Source: Lepidurus packardi (taxonomy: Eukaryota > Arthropoda > Branchiopoda > Notostraca > Triopsidae). From it: a DNA stretch of 64,000 bases. The translations under genes were made by a program, and so were the position numbers. The notes beneath the pieces were generated by a model. That model worked only from the letters and a program-made list of their open reading frames with translations. It did not search any database and had not been told where the DNA came from. The DNA is taken from positions 12,586,001 through 12,650,000 of the forward strand of contig JAKZAN010000005.1 in assembly GCA_023053545.1 (NCBI GenBank), in the 5' to 3' direction. Below are positions 22,206-35,993 of the stretch, in pieces; within the stretch, counting starts at the first letter, position 1; the number at the start of each line of letters is the position of its first letter.

Positions 22206-25200
22206 ATTGTCGGCTGAACAGAAAAAAGGATCTGTTGGAAAGATTTTAACTTGATGTTTTCTCCAAGTTCTGTAGTAAATGTGTACTAGAATCCTTCCTT
22301 GGAAGAACGCCAAGGAAAACCAAACCACATAGCTTAACAAACTCTATATGTGTAGGAGAGATGGCCAACTGGTTGTGTTGTTGGATAGATACTGTTTCCA
22401 TGGCGTGTGTCGTTTTGAACTACTGGGTTCCAAGCTCCGACTTCTTCTGGTGTGTGTCTCTGTGTCGTTTTCCCCAATGGGTCTCATGCTTTTGGCCCTT
22501 GTATACCACCGATAGTGATCATGAGACCTCTTTTCGCCTGACAGACATTTGAATTCGAAGGGAAAGGTTTTTGCTTCTGTGGTCTCTTTGGGCTTTTTCA
22601 CCTTTAGAAAGCCCCCAAAAGGCCCAGAAGTGGATCAAACTGTTGAAACACACACAAAACTGTGGATCTAACACAATTACTAAACCACCCAGATCCAGAT
22701 TGTTTGGATAGAGTGGATCGTAGTCAATAAAAGAAAAAAATAAATAAAAAAGTGCTCCCCGAGTCGATCCATTTTTTAGAGGGGTAAATATCATGGTCTA
22801 GGTCTATTCATCACCGCAGACCCAGCAGGCGATTCGTTCTTTTCTCTGATTGTGATTGAGTTTGTTGGTGGGGGAAAAGCTGGAGCAATCGAATTGTTAT
22901 TAAATTAGGCGTTCCGGATATTTTCTGACTATTGATCATACGACATCATAAGGCGTCGTAGGAACGAAAAGGTGAGGTTATAAGGTGATGGTGCGGTTAT
23001 GTGAAGTTCAAAAAAAAAAGGAGATTAGCATCGTCGTGTACTTTTGTCAGCTTCTGGTGGTTTGAGGAAACCGTTTGCTTCCTTGGGTGAGCTTTCCAGG
23101 CAACTTGATGAGCCGTGAGCGAATTATCGGGACGGAGAACTTGGGCCGGGTTAGTTAGTTAGTTAAGTCGAAGTCTTTGGGGCCTGGAAGGAAACTCACT
23201 TTTGACCTGTTTCCTAAGAGATGAGTTGCATATGTAGATACAGACACCCCAGCCCAAACCTGGACTCGCTAAATATTAGTGTTAGAAAAGAGGAAATACA
23301 CGGGAGGTCTTATTTTTTTACTAATTTTTTTTTTATTCAGACCCCCAAAGAAATGAATTTTGTTGAGGGGATGTTTCAAGAGATTGGCCAGGTTTTAAAA
23401 GCCTGTGGAGTCTGTCCCGTCAGCAGCCCATGTCAGTTGTCACAACCATGTTTGGAGTGGTATGTTGTTGAGCATCTTTCTTGAGGACACACGCAGGTGC
23501 GCTCGCGGGACGGGATTCTTGTCGTTTGTTATGATATTGCGGGTAAAGGGGGTCAACCTTATTGGTCCTCATAGGTATTATGATGTATATACCATAGGTG
23601 ACCACATAGTGTCGCCATTTTCAAGGACTTGTGGTAAATGCTGTCGTAAGGATGGTATTTCTACACAATAAAGCGTATAGCAAGTATAATACAGGTTTGA
23701 TTTGATTCGACGGAGAGAAGAGCATTTGAAGTTTCCTTTTCTTATGGGACAAGAGGATCCAGTGTGGGTTTCGTGCTGATAAGAGCAAAGAAGAGGCATC
23801 AGGGAGCGTTTGGAGTTGTCTGCACAGGGTGGGTCGCCTGTCACCTTCCTGACGACTTCTCATCTGGAAGTCAATGGGATCCACACGGGAACAGTTTCAG
23901 TTTCAGTCCCTTATAGGGACTCGGGCCTGTCAATCACTCGTTTTATACCAAACCGCAGGTAGAATCTATAGCTACCACTTCCCTTACGTTTTTTCTTTCG
24001 TTTTGTGCCAAACTAATAAGGCAATTAAAATAGGAATAGAGGCAATTAAAGTGCAATAAATGGCAAATAATCCAACGCATAGTTACATGATACACATGCA
24101 ACAAAACACACCAAATTCAATAAGGCAACAAAAGCATATGACTAATAGGATAACGGAACAGAATGAATACAACACAACAAGTAAAAGCTAAACAAAAAAC
24201 AAATAAAGACAACGTGATACATAATACATATGTAACGTTTACGTGCTTAGGCTAAGACTGCCTTGTATTTTAAAGTAGGAATATATATATACATGTACAA
24301 GGGAAAGGGTTTCAAAAAGGTGAAAGGCACAAGTTCCTAGTTCACAAGAATTAGCCAGTCTCATGAGCAATAACAAAGGGAAAGCAAATGACAAGATCAA
24401 ATTACTAGGAAGGCACTCTTACACATACACTAGAGGATAACTTAACAAAGAGCCAGTCCAATAAAACAAGTGAAATGTAAACAACATAAATGCTATAAAC
24501 CACAACAATAACAACACATACAGGCAAGGGGAATGGAGATCTATGTAGTAGATTTAATAAATTAATTGGAGAAGTTGAGAAATCTTAAGAAAATTCAGAA
24601 ATTGTAACAAATGGTAATAGATTTCATAAGACTAGAAGTAGAGGAGAAGTTGAAGAAACTGTGTCTTTGCATAGCAGTTAAGTACTTGGGTTTAGACGTT
24701 TAGGGAATCTGAAGGTTTTGGGAAGCGAAGGGCCAAGACTGAAAACACGGGACATTTGGGCGAATTGAAGTATTAGAGAGTTGGTAAGAGCAAGGGGGCA
24801 GGAAATGTGTCCCCGATGATGGACATCAGAATTAGGCCTCCTAGGGTGCGCGAGGTGCGTTTGGAGCAGCAACAGTGAGCACAAATTCTCGATTCTAGTT
24901 ATTGATATACGGGAAGAACGAAACGAGCAAGTCAAGAAGGGGGGAACCCTTATATCTCTCTAGCTCGTTTGTGTTGTACTTGACCATTGAGGTTTTCAGG
25001 GCTTTTTCAGGAGGATGGCTGGATAAGGGGATATGATATGATACGATATATATAAACACACCAAACAGTCACAGACTGAGAACACAGGCCAAGAGGAGGT
25101 TCCCCAAAAGAGAGATACTGTATAAAGGTGTCTTGTTTGCAAACTTTGGGTTCAAGCTGAAGCACAAAGTGTCAGTGTGTCACCTGGACTTTCAGAAGGT

Positions 25201-27984
25201 GTCACCTGTCCATCACGTTCTGGTCAGATTCCCCTCCATGCACATACATGTATACACATAGAGGGCAACATCAGACAACATAAGGTATAACACAAGACTC
25301 TGTGCCTTTTAGGGTCCATCCAAACACTAGCCACAACAATAAGAAAGTGATTACGGAAACCAGTATGCTATGTTGGAGTGGCAGAGGACATTTTTGGTGG
25401 GGCCAGGCAAGGATAAGCTTAACTCTTTCATTAAAAGCTTAGGTGCAGCACGTGTCTGTGTTTCATTTCATTTGTTCAGCGCAAAAGACGTTGAGGCGGG
25501 GTTTTCCAGAGGCTCAGGGCGAAAAGAGACGGAAAGGGTTGGGTGACACTAAGAGATTAAAATGCCACCCCCCACTATCTTCGGGAAGGTGTATAGCTTC
25601 ATCTTAAACGGTTTGCCTGTATACAAGGTGGCAAATGAGCCGACTTCACTCCGCCTGGCTCAATTTTTAACTTTTTTTCTTGAGACGGCTCTCATACAGT
25701 ACCGGGCAGTAAGTACACGTAAAAGGCCCCACTTTATTTATAGCTCATGAAAAGTGAGTCCGAAAGGGTAATGTGTGGTATATGTCGGTTGTACTGTACG
25801 TGTGGTAGCATTGATATTTTTCCCATTTTCGGGGTGGGGAACGAGAACAAGTCCCTGAGAAGTGGACTCGTGCTGAATGACCAGGTTGATAGGATTTCGG
25901 ATAGGTTTTGCTTGGGAAGACCGTTTGGAATTCCTAGGGAAGAACTCAATAACTAAATTAGGGACATTTTAGCCTGAAGAATGAGCGAATGACCTTAGTT
26001 TGTTAGGAATTAAGTACAGTTTAGGATATTCCAAAAGGTGTAACGTTCGAATTGAGCTAAAAAACGTAACAGCGATAGAATTGAGCGGTTTTACTTTTTA
26101 CGGCTGGTTTTTTATAGCAGGAAGTGATGACAGTCCCCCGTTGCATGTTGTGTGTTGTAATGAGCGAGGGGTTAGGGAGAAAAAAGCTAGGAGGAGAAGG
26201 TAGGGCATGAGGGTTGATTGCGGAAAGCACCCTCGATAAAAGGAAAGAAGGGCGCCCAGGTGAAATGTGTTGTATGCAGATGAGGGTTAAGGCCTGCAAC
26301 GGTCAAAAGGTGATCTAAAGGTCTCATATGCAGGTTAATTGCCACTTCTTGTGTATTAGAACCCTTATTTATAGCTGTTGTTGATGGCTAGACAATTGTC
26401 ACGCCATTGACATGCATGACGGGAGCATACATTCCGGGGGGTTAAAGAAGGGAACTAGCGAGCTATACGTGTGTGTGTGGGTGGATGGTACATGGAACGC
26501 TGTTTGCGTTGGATTAACTTTGGGGTATATACCTTTTTGATCAAAGGGGGTGGGTCGTAATATAACGAATGAAGAACGCGGAGTGTATATAACATGCATA
26601 TATGCTTTCCACCAGGTTGGAAGACATACAGAAAACATAACACAACACAACATAACACAGCACGCCACCCCCACCCACCCTAATACAACACCTATCGACC
26701 CCCCGTCCAGGCAAAGATCTTTGGGAATATGTCTGTATATATATATATTGTAGAGAGAGCGAGTGCAACGTTTGGTAGACATGCATGACATGGAAATAGC
26801 ACGCAGCTTTGGAAGGGGTACTATACTATATAGACTGATGCGGTGGTGGTACATATATGCACGCAAACCGGGACCAACTCAACGACCCTCTTTTGCTTTT
26901 CCGTTGGACAAGTCACCGTATAAAGCGTGGAAGCAAGCAGGAGCAGGTACCGGTACCGACCGACACATCTCTCACTGCACGTGGCCTATTGCACAGGGGC
27001 ACATAAAAGTACGAGTAAAAAGTTTTCGGTCTGGTACGAAAGGGTGTATTTTTTCTTATTTTTTTATGATAGGCCTTTAGGGGAAAAGTATAGGTAAGCG
27101 TGACTGGAACTTGGGAGTTTGGAGTGTCTTGCGGCTCACTGATGAGCTCATTAGATTGTGAAGGTTGTCAGATGTTATTTCTCAAGAAAAAAATAAATTT
27201 TGGAATCTTTTTAAAGGACAACTGGTCCATATTTTCTCCCTGTGGAAGTTATTTTTGAAGCTGTAAACCTTTCCAATGCTTGGAAACGTGAAAACGGAAC
27301 TTTTGAAGCATAAGATTTATAACCACGAAGTTACTTGGAAACGTACCAAACGTACTGGACCTCTTTGAACCGCACAAACATCAAAAGTGGGTTAAGGAAG
27401 GTGAAAAAACCTTGGGATTTTATTTGGAATCTATTTTTTTCGTTTGGACTGCACTAGCGAGTTAATCTAAGAAGTTCACTTGATAAGTCTGATGGAAATT
27501 GTTCGTTGGCGATTTTATTTTACCCTTTTTGATCATACGGGGTGTTGAAAAGACTTGGCTCTTGGCTTGAAAAAGAAAATTTAGATGAATATGTAGATTT
27601 TCTACGCTCTTTTCGGAAAAGGATGGCTTTTCGAGGTACCTGAAGGTTGGAATGGATACTATGAAGAAGATATACATATACATCGACAGAGAAATCTTTA
27701 AGGCTACGAGATTTCACCACTCGCTGAAAAGGACACAGATCGAATAAGAGGGAACCCTTAGAGGAAGCCTTGTGGACTGCAGTAATAGGATTCTGGGTTG
27801 TGCTTTCAAAGAAGAGCCGGAGTCACGGGATGGAAAGAGGCTTGTATTGCGCTTCCGACCCCAAGAATAGTTTTACTTCTATAGACGATATTCCATTCGT
27901 TTTCTTAGGGAAAATTAAGAGTCCGATAGGAAGTGAAGAGGAGAGAAAAGTACCGTATCGTCCATCAGCAGTCTTTTTGACTTT

Positions 27985-28055
27985 GGTATCTACACATACA
28001 CACACAGACGTGTATATCTACATTTATATAAACACACAGACACACACTAGTGCAA
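27985..28055. repeat. CA/TA-rich microsatellite cluster
   Basis: Interrupted runs of ACACAC surround a TATA-rich centre (GTATATCTACATTTATATAA). This is simple sequence with no evident function. Confidence 0.75.
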
Positions 28056-29825
28056 TACTGTATGGAAGTAGCTATCAACTCCAGAGAGGCAGGACCATAA
28101 TGGATCACTCTGTTTATCGAGGCAAAAGTTTTACGTGAAAAGAAAGTGGGGGCCGACATAAGAGAGAGCAAAGCATTCTATTAACCTTTTAGGGACCATG
28201 GCCAGCCAAATCTGTAAAGGGAAAGAAAAAGGAAGAAGATCTAAGAGAAACAACAGCGAATCAATGAAGCAATAATAGCTTTACATTATTTTTTCAACTA
28301 TTTAATTTTCAAAAATGTATTCTATTCAATTCACTTTCTATTCTCGGATTGAAGTTTGAATTTTCCCACGCCTAAATTAATCAAAGAATGGTAAATCTAC
28401 CTCAATTCCTTGCTAGTTCACTCATTTGCATAAATATAAGTTTAGGCATTAGGTTGTTGTGTCGATTCATCTTATGCTTCACCAGTTGGAGCTTATCGTG
28501 GCCATATAATTATCAAACAGTAATTAGATTGCGTCATAAACGTTAAACCTACTCCCTTCGGTTTCTTTACATTAATTTGGTTCCAATTCAGCGTTTTTAT
28601 GACTAGTGGGCAAACAAGGGGACTTGACTTCTATCGACTTGAACTTTGTTAAGTTTTTTTCACAAAATGGCGCCAGTTCGGTGAGCGTCCTTGCCCACGA
28701 GCGCCGCCATTACTGCCTCCGCCGGCACTTCATTTTTTGTATATTTTTTTTTGTAAAAAGAAGGTTAAATCCAATCACGATCGAGTAATTATTCTACAAT
28801 ATTTTCGGAAATTTAACAGACTCGCCCTCCTTATTTGCCTCTGGGATTCCGGGGGCGCAGACACATCCACAAAATAAAACAAACACGAAAGGTTTTTTTG
28901 CTGTCGAGAGATATAAAACTGTTGACAAAACATTATGCTTATGTCTTATACATGTTCATGATTACCTCTGCGTGACTCCTCTGGTGCGAGTCCAAAACAC
29001 AAGAAAGAAAAGAAAAAAAGGACGACAATTGCTGGGTTTAAGGATATGATGAAACGCAATTTTGTTTTTGTTCGACTGGGGGCCGGACACACTGGCCATT
29101 GGCGGGGCAGCCTTCGTGGCTTGATAGGGAGAAACCGCCACGGGAATACTGCGGGTTTTATAAGTTTTGGGGGATCTTCTTTTTTGTTTCTCAACGTTGC
29201 TTCTGGTGAAGAATTAGAAGGTTCCGGGAGTAATTTTCTTTTCTTTTTCCTTTTTGCTTTTTACAGTTGAGTGGAGCTAGAACTAAAAGGAACAACGGGA
29301 CTGAACCACCACTGAAAACGCTTGTGGTTATTATCAAGGTACAAAATGAGGAGGCGGGGCTTTAGATGAGATACACGGGGGAAGGTTGTAGGGTGTCAGA
29401 TGTTGTACTGTTTACATCGGTACCGGTAATACTACCTGGGAAGCATATAGATAGATAGGGGAAAGGGTAGGGAGTTTTTAATAAGTGTCATTCGTTTGAG
29501 CCTTGATGAGAAACTTGCTGAGGCTTGAAAATGTTGGGAAAGAGTTGCCTATATTCAACCCGATGGCGTTGGCGTTAGGGTTGTTTAGGCAGTATATTTG
29601 AAATTCTGAGGTTTTTTCGAAGCCAGTCGTGTTCCAGTATTCGTTACTTGCCTTTGGAACCTCTGATAGGCGTTTCATTCCTTTTTTTCTTGCTTTGGGG
29701 GCCCAGGCCGGATGCTAATCTTCAATGACAGGTAATGTTGATGGATGAGTCGGACGTGGCGCGCAGCTTGGGACCTTGTGGAAAAGAGCCGGACGCAAAA
29801 AGGACGTCCATACGCTCTGCATTAT

Positions 29826-29890
29826 CAAACATACATACATACAGAGACTCATACCTACAACATGCACACATTCATACATACATACATGCA
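29826..29890. repeat. CATA-type microsatellite
   Basis: Two interrupted blocks of (CATA)n separated by about 40 bases form a simple tetranucleotide repeat. Confidence 0.75.
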
Positions 29891-31559
29891 GTACGGTACA
29901 ATTTAGAACATTATAGTACGTATAAGACGTACAGTACGTTCGAGCTAGCTAGTGGGATGGGGATAGTGGAAGCATTTTGCTTAAAAGTAGTGTAATTATC
30001 GAAGTTGATTCATGGGGTTATGGCATGGAAGAGCGAAGCCAGTTATTTTTTGTTTAATTTAGTTGAAACTGCATCTTGCAAAGAACCAGAAACAAGAGAA
30101 AATTGTCATTTTATAGATTTTTGGGCAAATTCAAATGGAAGGAAAGATTATGAATGAAGTTACTTCGACGTTCCTTTCAGAACGAACACGCTGAGCAAAT
30201 ATCAATGTGGACAGTCTTGGTGTCGAACATCTTTCGAACGCTTGGGTTTAGACAAGATGTTCCAAGGTAAACACCCTAATAAGGGCTTAAGGACCTTCAT
30301 GACTGAATCATTTGCTTAAGAGTAGTCAATAAAATATAAAAAATTCATGAATTCTCCGCAATAGGATAGCTTACTTTGATTTTCGATTTGGTCGAGCTCA
30401 TGCTCTACCCGTGTACAAGGTTTCGGCACCGTTTTCTTTCTAGTAGAACCTTACGTTAGCTTTCTGATCCTCTCAGCATTGACTCCTGGCACGGGTTTGA
30501 TGGCTTCTTTTTTCGACATTGCTTATGAAATAATAAGTCCGATGTCATGCTACTTTCAGAAAGCACACGCTTCGACCACTCTAATCAGACTAATAAAAAC
30601 GCAGGTTAATCCAGGTTCTCCTTTTCCTTTTAAACTAAGTCTCCTAACTTGCAAGACTTTAGCTTTCAGTTGAAAGTTGAACTCGTCTGTCTGCGGAAGA
30701 GAGATCATCGTCATGTCAGAGAACTGTTGTACCGCCGACTAACATTGCTATACGGCTGCTGGCGAATGAACCCTAAGTGCAGCCACAATATCTAGGAGCT
30801 ATACATAACATGGGTGGTAACAATAATGTTAACAGGAATGAAATATCCCTTAGCTCGGGACTTTAGTGCCAAATAACTGTGTGGAAACTCTGGCAGAATG
30901 TAACTTCCATTGCCACCCCGAAGCTTCCTAAACATCCTTCTTCGCAGTCTGACCTGCATAACGTATATTGTAACATGGGAAGCTGTGTTCTAAAAATGAT
31001 CAGGGGTACCTTGGATAACATTAGAATTCAGATAACTTAAGGCGTCTTTCAAGCTTTTTAAGTAAGGATGAGTGGTTTGAATGAGTTTAGGAAATTCGAA
31101 AACGCCCGAAGTTTAAGTTTACTAAAAAGAGCGTTACTCACGAAAGCTGGAGAACACTTTTTACCCGAACTGGATTGTCTGCGACCAAATTGCTGCAACT
31201 GCAGCACGCTGCCCTCGATTCGAACCTCGATTCACCCAAAGCTCGACTCATTAGGGTGGGGTTGACCTACAAAGGCCACGAACGGTTGGTTCACTAAACT
31301 CCAGTATGTTAAAAATTACACCTGACGTCATCTTTAGTGGACCACATTGATGTGAAACAAAGACCAAAGTGATGAAAGATCTTGCTGCTTTGGTCGGTTG
31401 AATCGCAACCATTAATCTTAGTTTCATTCTTTGGATTCTTTAAATTCATTAAACCCGACTAATTTTCTGTTCTTACCAAGTATACTTCAAATATATTAAA
31501 ATATTAAATATATCAAAATATTAGCCAAAATTTCCCTACATTAAAATAAACGTCACTGG

Positions 31560-32060
31560 TAATATGCATGTGTAGATTGCGAAAGAATTTCTTGGTTTGG
31601 AGGGTAGGGAGACTGATTCTCAGCGTTTTGCTATGGGGTTGGCACAGCCAAAGAGGGTTCAGCGAGCGTGTCCAAAAGTTTTCTCAAAAGTCTAGTTGGG
31701 GCGCGCTACGGCTCTTGGGTATGGTGGACTCGCTGGGTTCGTTCGTTTTCATCCGGGTTCGTTTGCTCGGGCTTTTGGGGATATATAGCTGGTAGCCTTT
31801 CTCCCCCGGTTCCCGGGTCGTTCCCATCCATCATCGAGTCGAAGCGAACATGTCACGGCCCCGGCACGGAACGCATCGGGGGCGCGCTTTTGGATGGTAT
31901 ATGCGAAGATGCAAGGGGCCCAATAAGTTCCCTGCGATTGTGAAGAGAGGGGAATTTGTTAGAGGGGGAATAACTCGCGAGTTCTAGAGAAAGAACCACA
32001 GAGAGAGGAAGAGGACGAGAGAAAGAAGAATAAACGCCGGGGCACAAGTAAGGGAAGTTT
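31560..32060. promoter_or_regulatory. GC-richer segment with Hox/PBC site and GAGA cluster; candidate enhancer or promoter
   Basis: This stretch stands out from its AT-rich surroundings. It contains GATATATAGCTGG (about 31769), the exact Hox1-PBC site TGATGGATGG on the minus strand (31824-31833), and repeated AGAGAGA/GAGAAAG motifs (31980-32030). It lies upstream of lab and 3.9 kb from the pb 3' end. The assignment rests on motifs only. Confidence 0.3.
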
Positions 32061-35000
32061 TTCGTTCATGGCCAATGCCTTAAACGTTATTAACTATTGA
32101 CTCTCTTTTCATTCATTTCCAGAGGGTTTGATCCTGTTGGGTGGTGGGGTGGCTTTTCTTTAGCCTTGAAGTAGCTGGTAGCTTGAAAGTGACGAAGGCG
32201 ACCGCCTTACAACCTTGGTGATGAAAAACTCCTCTTTACACAGATCTTGGAAAGTTCCTGGAGTGTAAAAAAGTTCCTAGATTGTTGGTTTTGGTATAGT
32301 TTCTACCTGGGTTGATTCATGTCGAATAGTGTGGTGTGGTGGCTGAAAAGCGTTGAAGGCAAGGGGATTTCTGTGAACAACCGTTCTGTGAAAACGGTTT
32401 GAATCCAGCGGCATTCGCGGAAGTTTCTGGAAGATCTAAAGAAGGGGCTTTTACGACAATCAATGGAGAATTCCGCGGTTGGGTACGCAAGAGGAGCCAT
32501 CTGGTAGTTTGAAGATGAACTTGGTATGCGTAATTTGAGCCGTGCTCCTGGGGGACGTTCGAACAAAACAAGGTGCTGGTCTCCTGAGGGACTCGCTAAG
32601 GAATGTCCTTGCTGCTTCCAGAATGTTCGCTAGATGTCGTTGGCTCTCCGCTTGTTTACAACCGACGGTCACACATTCTGAAACTCTAAAACCACTTTTG
32701 TGATAGATTTAGTGAGAAATTGAACCCTAAACTTGGGAATTACGGCAGTTTATTCTTCATTGATCCTCTTCGAGTAAAGTAAATTGACTTTGGGAAATTG
32801 GGAAAGGCGTCAGTAAGTAACGTTCAATAGTCGGTCAGTATAGAACTGCATTGAAGTCCCTTGGAAAGCCCAAGTCTTAAGATTACTATCCAATAGAATA
32901 GTAAATCTTAAGAAATTAAGTATTCTTGAACTGAACTAAAGCTAAATTAATTAGCAAATGTTCTTTACTTTGGCAGAATTTAATTAATGTTTAAAGGTAG
33001 TAAGGGTTCAAAGTGTTTAAAGGTGTTATAAGGGTTCTCCGCATTCACTAAAAAGTAAGTACAATTTTCTCATCAATAAATCTCTTTTTTTGTAATTTCG
33101 TTAATTTCACGCTTTTAGAATGATTTTTTAATGCCTGCTTTTAATGCCTTTAACGCTTTTAACGTTTACCATGTTTCACTTTGTAATTTTAAGTATTTCA
33201 GTAATTAATTTTCATAATTTTCATTGAAACTTTACAAAGTTCATTTGTACATACGTATACACAATTCACTGTCGTTAAAACGTACCATAAATCTATTTGA
33301 AATGGAAGCTTCAAGATTTAAGGTATCCTTAGCTTAAATTCTGAAATATGGAAGAAGTGTTCAGACTGAGAGAGTCTTAAAGGTTTTATTGAATGTTCTT
33401 GTTGGCTTGGAATTCTTTTTATTTATTTTTTAAGGAAAGACGGATATCCTTTGCGGTGGTATACAACACACACACACACACATAAGAGATTGCGTGCTGC
33501 ACTGGCGGATAGTGCAGTAAAGCTTGGTTGTTTTACAGACAATTTGCATAGGTGAAGCTATGACAGTGACGAATGAGTTGGGCTTTGAGGTGATCTCTCT
33601 CTCCGTCTTCCTCTCGGTGCCGCGGCGGTCTTTTTTTGCTTTTCTTTTCAAAAGCGGCGGTAGGTAAGTTTAGATATACATGGAAAAGATAGAATAGCTC
33701 ATTTTTTGCCCAACTCTATACTTTACTTAAGTAAACTCACGATATTCCCTTACTCAAAAGGCAGCGAAAACCACCTGCAGTAAAACATTTTCTTTATTTT
33801 CAAAAACATTTTCAGTAATTTTTTTTAAATTGTCCAGAGACAGATATGTAACTGCCACTTCTATATTTAGATTAGGTTGCTCTAACAATTGTTAAGTCCC
33901 CAAAATATAAAGTACGAGACTCAAATTGCTCTGGAATCAAAAAAGAATTGGGAACGGAAGCTAAATAACCCAAAACACTTCACAATCCTTTTAAAAAGGA
34001 TTGGCTCCAAGAGCATTACTAGAGTGGTCAGGTCGGATGTTGGATAGTTGCACCTGGAGGGCTGGCTAGGGTATTTTGGGGTAGGGGGGTTTTGTGCCTT
34101 GCCCCTGCCACCAAAAGTCTGTGTTGTCTGTCGGCTTTCTCGCGGCGCCTCTCGACGTCCTCATCCATCAAGTGCTTTACGTCCGCGACGCGCCCTGTCC
34201 TGCGGCCCCGTAAGCGAAGCCAAAAGTCTTTCTCTCTGCTCTGTTCTGCATTTTTCCTGGTGTCTCCTTCTTCTCTTGCTACCCGATCCCAGTCCCGGTA
34301 CTCGTTGCCCCCCAACTGGATTTGAGGGAACTAGAATTGGGGGAACTGGAGGCATAAACTCTACTCACTTTTAAAAACGACACTGGAGTAGAAGAATGAA
34401 GCTCCACTGTTTAAAGTTCAACGCAGTTTAACATTCGAATCCATCAGAAGAAGCAATCTGGAATGCACAGTAAAAAAAATAGGGGAGGCGACCCTATAGG
34501 TATTAGTACGTCCCGCTAAGTTTTGATGTGTTTCCCTCAAAGTGGTAAAGGAAAAAGACACGTTTGCACGTTATATAGAGCAGAAATAATTGCGAGAAGG
34601 TGACAGTAATGGATATCTACAGCAACAGAGAGAAGGAAGGGAAAACCCTAACCCTACCACCCTAGAGTTTTTACCCTCGGAAAATTTGGTCTGGGAGGAC
34701 TATCTGATACGATTCCATTGGCTCTGATCAGCTAAAAACCGATCCGAAAACCACGGTCTTGTCTTTCCAGACTTAAAACCTGGGGGGTGAGAGAGGGTTG
34801 AGGTGGGCGGGTTTGTTCTGATGCTCGCACCATTATGCAGATGTTGGGGGGACGCGGGAGTAACACAGCTTCACATATTGACGTCTTTTCTGGGCAAGGC
34901 TTCTTCCTCCCTCCCAAAACACAGCAGGGACATAAAAAAGGGCATAAAATGAGGGGGGGGGGGTACCTCTTACCCGTACCCTTACCCTACCTCCCCTTCA

Positions 35001-35348
35001 GCAATCGTAAAAAATGGTTTCAGTAAGCAAGGGTGACAAGAAAGGGAAGGTTTCTATTATCTTTCTCTCTTTTGGGTTTTCTTTATTGCGATATGTTACC
35101 ATCCCTCTACCTTTCACTGCCAATTTCGAGCGATTAATAGCGCTTTGAAAGCAAAAAAATAGAGAAAATTTCATGAGTATTTGGGATTGTTTTTGCAGGT
35201 TGTACATAGGTGGCGTGGTTTTTTAAGACACTGGTGAGGGAAAAGAGGATAGAGTAAAGCCATGGGATATAGGATTTGATCGTGTTCTAAATCATTCAAT
35301 TTTCTATGGCCAGGCCAGGACCACGTGACTTGAAAGCTTTTTTTCGTG

Positions 35349-35880
35349 CGTTTTACTTACAAATCTGAACTTGCCGAGAGAAAAAGAAAAAAAATCATAT
35401 TATTTTCTAAGTTTAAAACCGGTTCGTCAGGGCAAAAAAATAAAATAAAAAATAGGAAAAAAATAGCTACCCGAAGACTGCTAGCAGCTGCTTCGAAATT
35501 TGCCATTTGCCACACATTTCCTTTGCATGTAAAATTTCGTGCAAAGAATTTAAGCGCCGGACTGCTGCCAAAAGCGCAAATAAATGAAACACTGGGGGAA
35601 AAAATGGAAAACGAGAGAAGATGGAGATAGGGTTGGTAGTTTTTGTGTAATTTTGTAAATTTGAATTTCGATTTTCAAAAAATTCTCCAGAAAAAAAAGA
35701 AAATAATGGAATTTTTGAACAAGAATTTGGACTGTGCTGGAATGGACCACACGGTTGACGTGTCGTATATTTGTGTTAATGTACAGGTCAAATTAAGACG
35801 TTTTACTTACAAATCTGAACTGGCCGAGAGAAAAGGAAAAAAAAAATCATAGTATTTTCAAAGTTTAAAACCGGTTCGTC
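35349..35880. repeat. 82-bp direct repeat flanking about 370 bp
   Basis: GTTTTACTTACAAATCTGAA begins both copies (35349 and 35799), which run to AGTTTAAAACCGGTTCGTC. They differ by a few substitutions and A-run length. The DNA between is ordinary AT-rich sequence. It could be a local duplication or the ends of a small element; nothing between them supports the latter. Confidence 0.8.
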
Positions 35881-35965
35881 CAAGAAAATTCCATAGTTTT
35901 GGGTTGTGGTAAGTGCCCCGAAGTTTCATTATCACTTGATTATTATTTCCTTATCATTTCATTAT

Positions 35966-35971
35966 TTTATT
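35966..35971 (-). terminator. pb: Possible pb polyadenylation signal
   Basis: AATAAA on the minus strand lies 22 bases beyond the pb stop codon, which would give a very short 3' untranslated region. Signals further downstream are equally possible. Confidence 0.3.
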
Positions 35972-35993
35972 TTTTGAAACTTCCTTGAAGGAG

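Larger units (their letters stand above)
21271..35993. other. lab-pb intergenic region (14.7 kb)
   Basis: No gene could be supported on either strand. Open frames are short, often overlap antisense frames, and show no domains. It includes the lab promoter region, microsatellites near 27990-28050, 29826-29885 and 33467-33482, a GC-richer segment with a Hox/PBC site and GAGA motifs at 31560-32060, and a direct repeat at 35349 and 35799. In a Hox cluster this is where lab and pb control elements would be expected. Confidence 0.6.

Noticed and set aside
26399-26866. 155-residue minus-strand open frame
   Set aside because: Composed of microsatellite-like CA/TA sequence read as His, Thr and Tyr-rich protein, with no domain.
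31190-31250. B-box-like GGTTCGAATCG on the minus strand as a tRNA
   Set aside because: The arms around the TTCGAAT loop do not pair and no A box lies at the right distance.
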